Origin: Sabellastarte sp. h YS-2021 | Taxonomy: Eukaryota > Annelida > Polychaeta > Sabellida > Sabellidae | NCBI GenBank assembly: GCA_964017235.1 | Contig: OZ024936.1 | Location: 49,899,028 to 49,963,027 of the forward strand | Direction: 5' to 3' | Length of the DNA: 64,000 nt | Position numbers and translations under genes: made by a program | Part shown: positions 47,746 to 60,500 of the stretch, piece after piece | Position numbering within the stretch: position 1 is the first letter of the stretch | Layout: each line of letters starts with the position of its first letter | The notes under the pieces: generated by a model | What the model was told of the DNA's origin: nothing | The model's database searches: none | Seen by the model: only the letters and a program-made list of their open reading frames with translations

Positions 47746-48583
47746 TTACTTCTCAAACATGCTTCTCAATTTGCTCACTGTACCACATTCATTTTCCTGC
47801 AGCACACTCTGATCGTTCCCTGTTTCCTTACTAATCCTGGTGTCACTCGACTGATTTTCACAATTAAGACTTTCCCCTCTTCTTGTCATATTAGTGTTTA
47901 TATTTTCTGCAGTTCTCACCTCTCCCACTGTACTATAACCATTCTCTGTATTTGTCTTCAGATTCATGCCATTGCTATCAGAGACCCCAACATTGTCATA
48001 TACATAGTTGGCTGCTTCCAGTACTATATTACATTCATTTTCTAATCCACAGGCTACATGATTTCCTTCATTACTGCACTCATTTTCTGCACCGTTCTGT
48101 GGTTCACTGTACACAGATTCTATAACCATTTCTTGTGCACCATTTTCTATATTTTCACCACCATGTTGTCCGTTATTCAGTCCAGCATATGCCTTGTTCT
48201 CACTGCTGCATTCATTTTCGAACTTAAAACCAAGGTTAACAAAACCCACGGACTGGCTACCAGTGGCGCCACCTTCCCTGACATGTACAGCCTCACTTTC
48301 ACTATAGCTAGGTGGAGTCAGGGGACCCACTACAAGAGACGAAGGACCTGGATGGTGCTCAGAATCCCCCATTGTATAAGGAGGTGGGGAATCATCACAA
48401 GCTTCACCTTGATTCTTTTTGTCTTTGGCAACAGTTACTATAGCTGCCATAACACCACCATTTGCACCAGTACTTCCTGGTGATAATGTTCCATCAGTGA
48501 TGTCATTGTAAATTGGGTTGTCAAATTCTGTAGTTTCACCAGCAGCATCACTGAATGATGATGACTCAGCATTTTTGTGTTGC
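47746..48583 (-). CDS. exon: cytoplasmic tail of the EGF receptor
   Basis: The acceptor CTATCACACAG precedes GCAACAC at 48583. The exon enters with the last base of an Arg codon, matching the transmembrane exon, and encodes 278 residues. Near its start is FDNPIY, which fits the FxNPxY endocytosis/PTB-binding signal. Further on SPPPYT and TPPSYS are PPxY-type motifs able to bind WW domains, such as those of NEDD4 ligases. Tyrosine motifs YVYDNV and VYSEP and four ENEC words, spaced irregularly, fill the distal half. The tail is Asn/Glu/Ser rich and probably disordered. Motif meanings are family knowledge; binding is inferred. Confidence 0.85.
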
Positions 48584-51500
48584 CTGTGTGATAGAAAAAA
48601 ATACAGCATATACAGTGGGTCATTAAGGTCAAACTTAAATTCAATATTTAAATTGTCAGATTGTCATGAGCTGGACTTAAACCCATGATCACAGGGGTAA
48701 GGGCCAAGTGATTAAATATCAGGGGCCAGTTTCACGAAGCCTCCTTTGGAAAGGACCTCCTTTAGTAAAGGAAGGCCATTTGTTTCCATTGGTAAGGCCA
48801 CCTTAAATTCCAGTTTCACAAAGCTTCCTTTAACTCTCCCTACCAAAGGTCTTCCTTGAAACTTAAGGAGGGAGCAAATGTTTCTTAAAGTTATTAAACA
48901 TTCCTTGAAGGACATTGCCTAAAATTTAAGGTAGGTCCTTAGCTTCCTTGAAATTTAAGGGAGTTTTCAAGGTTTCCTTTAAGGAGGTTGTGTGAAACTG
49001 AGATTTTTTAGAGGAGGGAGAAATTCAAGGAAATCCTTGAATCTAAGGTGACCTTTATCTTAAGGAGGCTTCGTGAAACTGGCCTCTGGGCCCAGTTTAA
49101 CAAAGCCTCCTTTGGGAAGGAACACCTTAAGTAAAGGAAGACCTCTCAATTCTGTTTCTCAAAGCCTGAAAGTCTAGTAGATTAAGGCTTATTAAACTAA
49201 GAAATACCAATTTTAAGACAATACATTACTTTCTTCTGTAAAATTCCTCAGGTTGTTTTGGTGGTGAATTTTAGATTTCTGGCGAATTTTAGATTTTCTA
49301 CTCTAAGGCCCCTGATCTTCCCTTTAAATTTGTGGATTTTTGTCTTACTTTTAAAGGGTCAGCCTGCTCTCTGAACCTACCCATCCTAACTGCTGAAGCT
49401 CATAATTATTGTTGTGCTTTTCAACCTTTTCTTACTTTAGACAAATTGAATTATTTTAACTTGAAATATTTTAACTCACCTGAACCATCTAAACAAAAAT
49501 GCAAAAAGCAAGACTATCAAGACCAAGAGACAGACCACAGCAATAATCACACCCAGTGCTGTATTAGATAGAGGACCATCCTGCAAGAGAAAACATCATT
49601 GAGTAATTGTGTTTAAAGCAAGCAAAATGTAAAGCATAAGAATATACTAGTACAATGGGTACAAAGACCCATTGTTTGATGTCACAGTGTTGAACTGTAT
49701 TTTCATGTATATTACATAAATGGTAAAAGAAACAAAAATAAATGTGGCCTTTTATAAATTCCTTTTGGTTTGAAACAGTTTTGTTAATTATTTTTCTGCC
49801 CAAGACTAATCCTTTCATGCATATCCTTTGTTTACACTTGTTCTTGTATTTTGTCTGAAATTATTTTATATGTATAATGTTTTACATGTATGTATAGAGT
49901 AAGAAATCTAAAATTCGCCACATATCTGAAATTCGCCACATGTGAAAATACTAATAAAATAAATGAATTGTGGTGAGATTTGTTGACTATATAGTAAATA
50001 AAGGCTTTTTGAACTGAAAAATACCATTTTTTAGACAAAAACATTATTTTCTTCATAAAATTAACTAAGGTTTTAGAGGTGGCGAATTTTAGATTCCTTG
50101 CGAATTTTAGATTTCTTACTCTATACTTAACATTCCTAATTTAATAAACTATAATAAAAAAAACTAGTACAGCCACATACAGGAGTGTTTTGGATAGGGG
50201 ACCATCTTGGAACAGAAAACATATCATGGCCCATGTTCACTTAAATTCATAAAAATTAATCCCATTCAAAGGATTTTAAAAGAAAAGACCCATTTCTTAT
50301 GAAAGTAAAAAAATTGAAAACTCTCTTAGAACAAGAGCTTTTAAATTAATGTTTAAAATTCCACTACACTGTTGTACAGTGATTTCAGGCAGACGTTTGG
50401 TCGGTGGACTTCAATACAAAATTGTAATCGCACAGAAACAAAGTTTCTTACAAGGAGAAAAAAACTATGTGATGGTAAAAGATTTTTTTGAAGAAAGCTA
50501 GTAGCTTTTCTTCATTTTTGTTCCTTATATTATATATATATTTAATGAATTTCTGACTATTCAAATCTAATTTCAGTCTTCTTAAAAGTAATATGGAAAT
50601 CCAGGTTTAAAAGAGACATATATTAAAAATAAATACTCAATCTCACCTCTTCTCTTCTGTTTTCAGTTTGTTCACTCGGCTGAAAAATATCAATTAGAGT
50701 AAGAAATCTAAAATTTGCCAGGAATCTAAAATTCGCCACCTCTAAAACCTTAGTTAATTTTATGAAGAAAATTATGTTTTTGTCTAAAAATTGGTATTTT
50801 TCAGTTCAAAAAGCCTTAATTTACTATACATTCAACAAATCTCACCACAATTCATTTATTTTATTAGTATTGTCACACGTGGCGAATTTCAGATATGTGG
50901 CGAATTTTAGATTTCTTACTCTAATACATATTAATCTGGTCTGCCACAGTTAGGACTGTGAATACTGTAAATCTGTGAGCATAAGAAAAATGAGACAGCT
51001 GAAACTTGTGCAATATAAAACACTTGAGAAAGTAGCCTTACAATTCATTTTATGAAAAAAGCTATTTCCTATTAATGGGGTTAATATGTATGACAAAAAG
51101 TAACAGTGGGATTTGATGGTACCCATTGAGAGCGCTAATATCAATATCAGCTGTAGATCTTTTTTTCAAACTTTGCAATTATACTGATGCTAAGAAGAAT
51201 GTGCCACTCAAATGCTAAAGTTGATTGATCATGAACGAAGCCTGGGGCTGTCTTCTACAATACTTAACATATATAATAGATAAGGTGACCTTAGATCTAA
51301 GTAAGAGAAGGTTTGTCACTTTAAGTTTTTCTTGCACTTTGTATTCATGAGACAAACGTTAGGAATGTTAAGTTTCATCACCTCTTACTTGAAATCTAAG
51401 AAATACTGGAAATCTAAGTTAGACATGATCTAAGTATTGTTGTAGAATACGGCCCCTGATACCAAGTTGACTCCTGTGGCTCCTGCAAAAATACATACAC

Positions 51501-54500
51501 TGCTACGATTTTACATTTAGATGTATTTTAGGCAACGTGGTTAGGTAATGGGCATCAAACTTACCTCCCACATCCATAATCCTGGAACCAATCTGAAATG
51601 AGAATGTTGGCAGTTGCTTTTCAATGCAGATTCTTGACCATCTAGTAAGCAATGCTTTCCTTCATTCCCAACACTTATACCCATCATGATATGACCTGTG
51701 CAGTGTGTCAAAAGTGACACTAAACCCTAAACAATCAACCGATTGTATGCATTTCATTTAATTTTGTATTGTCGCATGTATATTGTGACACAAATATTCA
51801 AATAGATATTGTCACGAAAGGAATTTATTTTTGTAATATTTGTAAAATAATATTTTAAATAAGAGTATATTTACAGTGACAAGCAAAATGAAAAATACAG
51901 AATTTTCTTCCTAAGTATAACCCCAAGAAATTGATTTCAATTTTCAGAAATAATTATATGCCATTAAACATCACTCACATTGGAAACTTCAGGACCAGTT
52001 AATGTCGTTTCACAGTGAGTTCCATTGTAACTCTCAGTGCATCTGAAACAGACAACTAATTAACTAAACAATGAAAGACATAGTACAGTAGACTGTATGT
52101 AAGTAGAACCTATACTATACAAGGGATGTGGTGATCTAGTTATGGCTAACTTATACCGACAAAAATACTGCATTTTATGATACTGGAACCTCCAAATTGT
52201 TTCCTAAATTTGACTGTTCAACAACTGCTTGACACAAACTTGTGAAGAGCATACCAACTCTCTTGCACATCTAATGTGTTCCACCACACGACTAAGGCTC
52301 CTGATTATGGTATTTTAGGAATCGTTTCTTAAAAATGTAGAGTCCTAGACAGTCTGCTTGTGTCTGTTTGTATCCGTTGAGGTCTGTATAAAAATCAAAC
52401 ATGTTTGATATTTTTCACAACTGTAACCGATCCACTGTCGCCCCCTACCCACAAATATTCCAGTCTCAGACTTCCTGAGGCCTCCTCAGACCCTAATTTA
52501 CACAATATTATATTGTCTGAGACTTACTGGGACTATTAATGCCAGATCAGTTTTGTTTTAGTCCCAGGAGGTCTGGAATTAGTCCCACATCCATCCCTGA
52601 TTCACCATGTAAAAAGATAAACAGAAATCGGCTGAGACCCAGTCAGTATATCCCCGACAGGATCGGTGTTGAATCATATTACAATCGTGGCTTAATTGCC
52701 TCTTAGTTGGGGAACGATCGTGAGTTGTCTGAGGAGGCCTGAGGCTTCCTGAGAACAAATCATAGAACTGCATCCCGCTTCCATTGCCCCACCCATTATT
52801 CATGTTTTTATCACCGACGCTCAAGGATTAAGGGTCGTGGGACCAATCGGCGCCTAATCCTTTGATGGAACAGGGGCATTAAATCTTGAGAAATTATATT
52901 TAAATTCTTGCTCATACTGCCTTAATGTTTTAATATCTTTGCTAAACACAATCTATTTATTGATCACTGAAGTACGAGCTGTCCCATATATCCATCAGCC
53001 CAATCCCCCCATCCTTCCAATGTGTGCATTTTAACATGTGGCAGGTTTTTCAAACATTTCAAAGAAGTGAATATAGCCTACCCAAATATGAGGTGGACCG
53101 AGCCACAAAGGTAAAGGTAGATCAGCCTGTCAACTTGTCAGCTTGTGAAAACCAGGGTGGAAAGGTGTGACCTAGGTTTTACTTGATTCTCTATTACATA
53201 AATATTAGATACCATGAATTCAATTAATACTCTTTAAAATTTACATTTTAATATTATTCTTTATTATCCACCACATGTTGTATTTGATCTGTATAGGAGA
53301 ATATATGGAGCAGGATATATATAATTATATATTTTGTTTCCAACGGTGCCTCCGTACTATGGACAATAAGAGTCAATAATTTCTCAACAATATCTTGAAA
53401 AGTATGTAATCTATAAACATGTATTATATATCACCAGAAAGGTCTTTTATACAGCACTTCTGCTCGCCTTTGTTTCATAAAAATCCATGGATATATTGTA
53501 GAAATAAACTACGTATGCGCGGACTTTATTGGCGATTCAATCACAAAAATAACCTCAAATAAAGGACGAGGGCCGAAGGCATGAGTCCTTTATTTAGAGG
53601 GTATTTTTGTGATTGAATCGCCAATAAAGTCCAAGCAAAAGTAGTTTATTTCTATTATAAAACGATTTTTGTAGTTTTATCCAATGTTCACTGATTTTGT
53701 TTGTTTTCAATTTTATTTTCGAGATTATGTTGCGCAACCATGTTCGCAGATTGGAACAGCGTACATTTGTTCCTCTATAAAAGTACTCTCACGAAATGCG
53801 CAGAGACACATTTTCATCGACTGCGCAGGTGTCCGTTTTATAATGCTGAGTAATCGCAAGTGAAAATTAGGTTCAGTCTATATTCACTGATGTCCCTGTA
53901 CATGAGATCCTATTTTACATTATCCCTTTAAGTAAGTCATAAAACATGCAGAATGGTGGATAATGAAAGTAAAACATCCCTCATTAGACATACAGAGAAA
54001 ATATAGAGTAAGAAATCTAAAATTCGCCACATATCTGAAATTCGCCACATGTGAAAATACTAATAAAATAAATGAATTGTGGTGAGATTTGTTGACTGTA
54101 TAGTAAATTAAGGCTTTTTGAACTGAAAAATCCCAATTTTTGGACAAAAACATCATTTTTTTCATAAAATTAACTAAGGTTTTAGAGGTGGCGAATTTTA
54201 GATTCCTGGCGAATTTTAGATTTCTTACTCTATAACACTCATGAAGATTAACAATACAATACTCGTGCTATGCACTAATGTAATATTGTTATCTTCATCC
54301 GTTACATATTTTTTCTGTACATGTCATTAGGCAAGTTTTCCTATTATAATATAATGGCACAATCTAAACTCTCCCTGTCTTGTCAGATAACAGATGTTCT
54401 ATTTGTCACACTCACTCGCAGTGATATCCATTGACATCATCTTCACAAGGAGCCTCATTCTGACACGGCGAACTTGCACACTCATCAATATTCACATGGC

Positions 54501-57500
54501 AGAATCTGAACACAAAAATAATACATTGTCAAGTTCTTAAAAGTTTTCAATCATACCAATACTTTTGAACACTGGATGATACCCTGAATAAAAACAAACA
54601 AGTTCAGAAAAATTCCAAATCCTTGTAGAGAGATTACATGATACCCAGGGCCCAGTTTCCCAAAGGCCTACTATCTACTTAGAGGCTACTAACTGTTAGC
54701 AGTTTACTAAGCCTATACTATTCACTGAGACTGTATTCACTGTATTCTAGCTTTTATAGAATAGTGTCTTCTATATTAAGTAGGCCTTTGTGAAACTTGA
54801 CCCTAAGTTTTAACTAAAATGCCAGGGTCACCTAAATTACTTCAAGAGGTATAACAAACAGACGACTGAACAGATTGGCAAGAAGGGGTTTTGTTTACAT
54901 TAGAATTTCACACATGAAAGTTTCCAGTACTTACTGTCCAGTAAATCCAGCCACACACTGACACACACCAGCCCTACATGTCCCTCCATTGTCACACTCT
55001 GTCAGGTGACATAGATCTACATCACAGAGTGAACCAGTGAAATCCTCCAGACAGTGACACATACCAGCCACACAAGTACCTCCATTCTTACAGTCTACTT
55101 GCTGTAAAAACATAATAGTGATAACTTTTTTGCATTGTATTGTATTTGTATTTATACATCTAAATGTACAACTGGACTCAAAGCGCTATATGACCCATTC
55201 CATTGTACAAGTACAGCCCTATTCTCAAGTTACTGACATTCGCCTAACTGAAAGACAGAGGTGCAAGGATGACCATTTATCAACATCCTTGAGGTTCTTT
55301 AACCTGCCATGGGGGATAGGATCCAATGACAGAGGACCTCCATTTTAGGTGGTCATCTGAGCCATTAGGTATCTGCCTGTACCTGGGATTGAACCCACAT
55401 CCTCTGTGTTCCTCTGTGGCATCATATATCCTAAAATTGGCCAACAGAAGTGTCAAAATCCTTAAAAGAGGAGACACAATAGCATCATTGTGTTACTCAT
55501 TACTTGATTGCTCATTTTAAAATAGTCCATTAAAACAATACAGTGCCATAACACCAGACATATTTTCCAGTAGATTGTTTAAACAGTAATAAGTATCACA
55601 AGAGAATTAATTGCATGATATCTTCACTTATTCATAATTTTAAAACTGGGTATAACTAGGAGCACCCCATAGTAGATGTAAATGGCAGTCATATTGCAAC
55701 TTTAGCAAACACCAAATCCACAGCATCTAAATCATCGGTTAGTTATATTTGTTTTACATATTACACAAAGTCCACTCTATGCTGTGCGTTACTGAGAACA
55801 ACCATAATCGTTACAGTGAACCACACTCACCTCACATTTGTCCTGCTGACATTTTGGTCCAGTGAAGGAGTCAGTACAAGTACATGTGGCCTCTCCATTG
55901 CTTGTTGAGCATGTGGCTCCATTCTGACACCCATACACATCACAGATGTGAGACTCACAGCTAGCACCTGTGTAGTCTAATTCGCACACACAATATCCCG
56001 CATCACAGGTTCCACTGTTTTGACAAGTCACATTCTGTGAATATATAGAATATGTTGAAGACATCTTCTGAATTTTGGACAAAGATGATTCGATATGACA
56101 TCACTCTGTACAAATAAATGAATACACAAACAAAATTGGGTCAACACCATATACTGTATTTATTTATATAAACATCCCTTTCCTATTAAATGTTCCTGCC
56201 TCCTCTTCACCTTTGAAATTCTGGGATTTCGATATAGTAGAGTAAGAAATATAAAATTCGCCACATATCTGAAATTTGCCACATATGAAAATACTAATAA
56301 AATAAATGAATTGTGGTGAGATTTGTTAACAGTATAGTCAATTAAGGCTTTTTGAACTGAAAAATACCAATTTTTAGACAAAAACATAATTTTCTTCATA
56401 AAATTAAATAAGGTTTTATAGGTGGCGAATTTTAGATTCCTGGCGAATTTTAGATTTCTTACTCTATACATTTTAGTACACCCCCAATAGAATAACCAAT
56501 TACACAAAACAAAGAAAATAAATCAAAATAAAACATGGCAGTTTTGATTAGAAACGCTTAAAATAACAAAAATATAAGATAAAAATTTATATTTTCTTCA
56601 TATTAAAGGTTTGTTTCTAATATTTTAAAGGGGCAACGGTGGTGCAGTGGTAACACACTCACCTCCCACCTTTGAGGTCAGCAGTTCAAACCCCGAACCG
56701 TATGTGGGAAAGTTGGTAGTTGCTGACTGATGGTTGCTAGTTTACAGTAGAAACTTGACAAGCTATATGTACTGGTTTCCTCTGTCTTCAATACTAACTT
56801 GTTGTGATATGACCTGTAATGTGTTGTAAGTGACATAAAACACCAGGTAAGTACTAATACTTGAAGTTTCTCCATAATTCTATGGGCTGACAATCAAGAT
56901 ACCAACTTTAAAATATGTCATTATCACCCATTAATTAAGGTCATTTTTTCGTAGTTTCTTTATGTCAAATAGTCAGCCCCACTACCACCTCCATTTTGAT
57001 AAAATAGTGTTTATATAGATAAATATGGTACAGTGAAATACAAATTTTGATGGTGTTTGAAATTGCTTAATACTTCAAATGAGAGAAACTAGCCATGGCC
57101 ATTTTTTTTCAGAAAATCTTACCTCACATTTGTGCAGCTGACATTTTGAGCCAGTGAAGTCTCTAGTACATGAACATGTGATCACTCCATTGCTTGCTGA
57201 ACATGTAGCTCCATTCTCACATTCGTACACATCACAGATATGAGTTTCACAGCTTAAACCAGTATAGTCTATATCACATATACATGTACCGGCAAGGCAC
57301 TCCCCATCATTTTGGCAAATCACATTCTGTTGTGGTAAAATTGAAAAAAAAGAAAGAAATATAATGCTAGATTCATAGCTTATAGAGTAAGGAATCTAAA
57401 ATTTGCCAGAAATCTAAATTTTGCCACCTTTAAAACCCTTACTTAATTCTTTGAAAAAAAGATGTTTTGTCTTAAACTTGGTATGTTCAAGTTCAAAAAG

Positions 57501-60500
57501 CCTTAATTTACTGTACGTTCAACAAATCTCACCTCAGTTCATTTATTTTGTAAGTGTTTCAACATGTGACATCTTTCAGATATGTGGCAAATTTTACATT
57601 TCTTACTCTACGCTGTTAAGAAATGTAAAATTTGTCTGCACAAAATGTGACATCTACCACTCTTTAAGGGAACGAGGATATTATTAAACTTGTACTAATT
57701 TTCCATTAGGGAAGATTTGAGTCCTAATATGGTCACAAAAAGTCAAGGAAATACAAGAGGTTTTGCTCACTGGCCCAGTCTCCTACTGTTACAAATTTCA
57801 ATTAATTTTGTTATTCTATAACAACCGATGAAAACCAGGGATTTCTGGGTTCATATTAACAGCATTCATACACTTGGAACTACATAAGATTCCATTCTCA
57901 ATATTTTCTAAGAACTTGTACCAATAAAAATTTCCGAGAATAAGAACTTTAAACTTCCAGAGAAATATTATAGAATTCTAAAAATAATACTGTTTGATAA
58001 AATTTAACAATGCCTTCATATGAAAGTGCCATCCTGTAACCTTACAATGTCAAACAACTGAAAAATAGTATTTTACTGCTCCGAAAGGTAAGTTAGCATA
58101 ACTGGAAGACAAAATCTTCATTTGTGCTTGTTTAATTAGATTTGCTTTCAGAAAAATATTAATGAATATGAGTACACGCTATAAACAGACTTTTAATAAC
58201 ACTGAACATTCAAATATAAAAGAAAAATCACCTACTTACGGAAGAGTATTAGAGCCTAGTAAAAAAAAATTTTTTTTTCAATTTTTTGAGATACTAACTT
58301 TAAAGTAAATTTTTTGAGATAGTTATCTCAATTTTTTTAGATATTAAGTCAATTTTTCGAGATATTATGTCAATATTTCGAGATACTAAGTCAAGTTTTG
58401 GAGATAGTTATCTCAATTTCTTGAGATATTAAGTCAATTTTTTAGATACTAAGTCAATTTCTTCAGACAGTTATCTCGATTTTTTGAGATATTAAGTCAA
58501 TTTTTCAAGATATTATGTCAATTTTTTGAGATATTAAGTCAATTTTTTTTAGATATTAAGTCAAAATATCTCGAAAAATTGACTTAATATCTCAAGAAAT
58601 TGAGATAACTATCTCAAAAATGTGACTTAGTATCTCAAAAAATTGAGATACATTCTCACTAAATTGAAAAAAAGATTTTTTTTTTACTTGGTCCTAATAC
58701 TCTTCCATACCTAATAGAGGTTTTAGTGTATTTTAAAAGTAATACTATATAAAACTGCAACTATACCTCACATAAGTCTATATCACAGTATTTGCCAGTA
58801 AATCCCTGTAAACATTTACAATAGGCAGAGCCGTCGACAATTTCACAGGTCCCTCCGTTATCACAGGATGTGATGTCACAGATATGATCCTCACAGGTCT
58901 CCCCGGTGTAATTAAATGGACAGAGGCACACACCTTCTACACAGGTACCACCATTGATACAGCTACATTCAATTACCTGAAAATTCAAGTAGAGTAAGAA
59001 ATCTAAAATTCGCCAGGAATCAAAAATTCGCCACCTCTAAAACCTTAATTAATTTTATGAAGAAAATGATGTTTTTGACTAAAAATTGGTATTTTTCAGT
59101 TCAAAAAGCCATAATTTAGTATACATTCAACAAATCTCACCACAATTCATTTATTTTATCAGTATTTTCACATGTGGCGAATTTTAGATATGTGGCGAAT
59201 TTTAGATTTCTTACTCTATATTTTTTTTAAAAAATATCCAAAACCACTATAGTCCTCTGTGACCAAGAGGGTTAAAAATTAACAAATTTGGTGGATCCAA
59301 CTTCTACATTCGTTATGGATCACAAATAGATGCGCAAACCTTAAATGTGTTTAACAAACTATGTCATGATATTAACTTGACTGTGTTACCATATTCTTCA
59401 CAATAATATTGTTCATTCACTACTTGATGTTTATGACTTGATGACTACATGTATATTATTCATATCTCCTGCAACTTGAATTGAAAGATGGCCCAGATTG
59501 CATAGCAAAATCCAAATCAGAGTTTCCACCAAGTTTACTTGTTGAATTTGAAATTCTACCAGCAGAAAGTCCAATTGGAGTTTCTACCAAGAATTTAAAA
59601 TTTTACCCAATTAGAGTGTCTACCATGACATATGTGTAATGAAATGTCAAAAAGTCTTAACATTAAAATTTCATACTGAAAAAAATGTTTGTAAAACCCA
59701 CCTCACAGAATGTGCCTGAGAAGCCAGGTAAACAACTGCAAAAACAAGATTAGTTTAGTGTATGTCATCATGTAATTTAACACAAGTTTCACATTAACTA
59801 TTTAACTAACTAGAGACACTTAAATATGTGGAGTCATGCTCAAACAGTGGCCATTAACAAGGACTCTGGAAGTGTGTGACTAATACTTGAGTATAAACAA
59901 TGCTATTTGTGGCCATGCTAGATTATCACCTGTCCGTCAAATTTCACATTTTACCTTGACATACACTACGAAATGTAAAATTTTCCACAGTATTCTCTCA
60001 AATTTCACATTTTACCTTGACATACACTACGAAATGTAAAATTTTCCACAGTATTCTCTCAAATTTCACATTTTACCTTGACATACACTACGAAATGTAA
60101 AATTTTCCACAGTATTCCGTCAAATTTCACATTTTACCTTGACATACACTACGAAATGTAAAATTTTCCACAGTATTCCGTCAAATTTCACATTTTACCT
60201 TGACTTACAATATGAAATGTAAAATTTTCCACAGTATGTGAAATTAGCCACAGTATGTGAAATTTGTCACAGTATTTGAAATTTGTCACAGTATGTGAAA
60301 TTTTCCACAGTATGTGAAATTTAACAAAGTTTGTAAAATTTGCCACATTATGTGAAATTTGATACAGCATGTGAAATTTGCCACAGTATGTGAAATTTGC
60401 CATAGTAATATGTATGTAAAATTTGCCACATTATGTAAAATTTGATATAGTATGTGAAATTGCCACAGTGTGTAATAATCGCCACCGTATGTGAAATTTG

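Larger units (their letters stand above)
56145..56900 (+). repeat. dispersed repeat interrupted by a MITE and a SINE
   Basis: Shares ordered blocks with 2363-2760. Relative to that copy it holds TA-MITE copy 14 (56238-56466) and a SINE (56632-56848), and repeat sequence continues on both sides of each. Confidence 0.6.

Noticed and set aside
48058..48483. Plus-strand 141-codon frame
   Set aside because: Antisense shadow of the receptor tail exon, which has matching splice phases and motifs.
56632..56705. Functional tRNA gene
   Set aside because: The same head and body occur at 38.4 kb on the other strand, as expected for a SINE.
50695..59218. MITEs as introners that created the introns of the EGF gene
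   Set aside because: In each intron the MITE is only part of the sequence and the donor side is not at a MITE end, so they look like later insertions.
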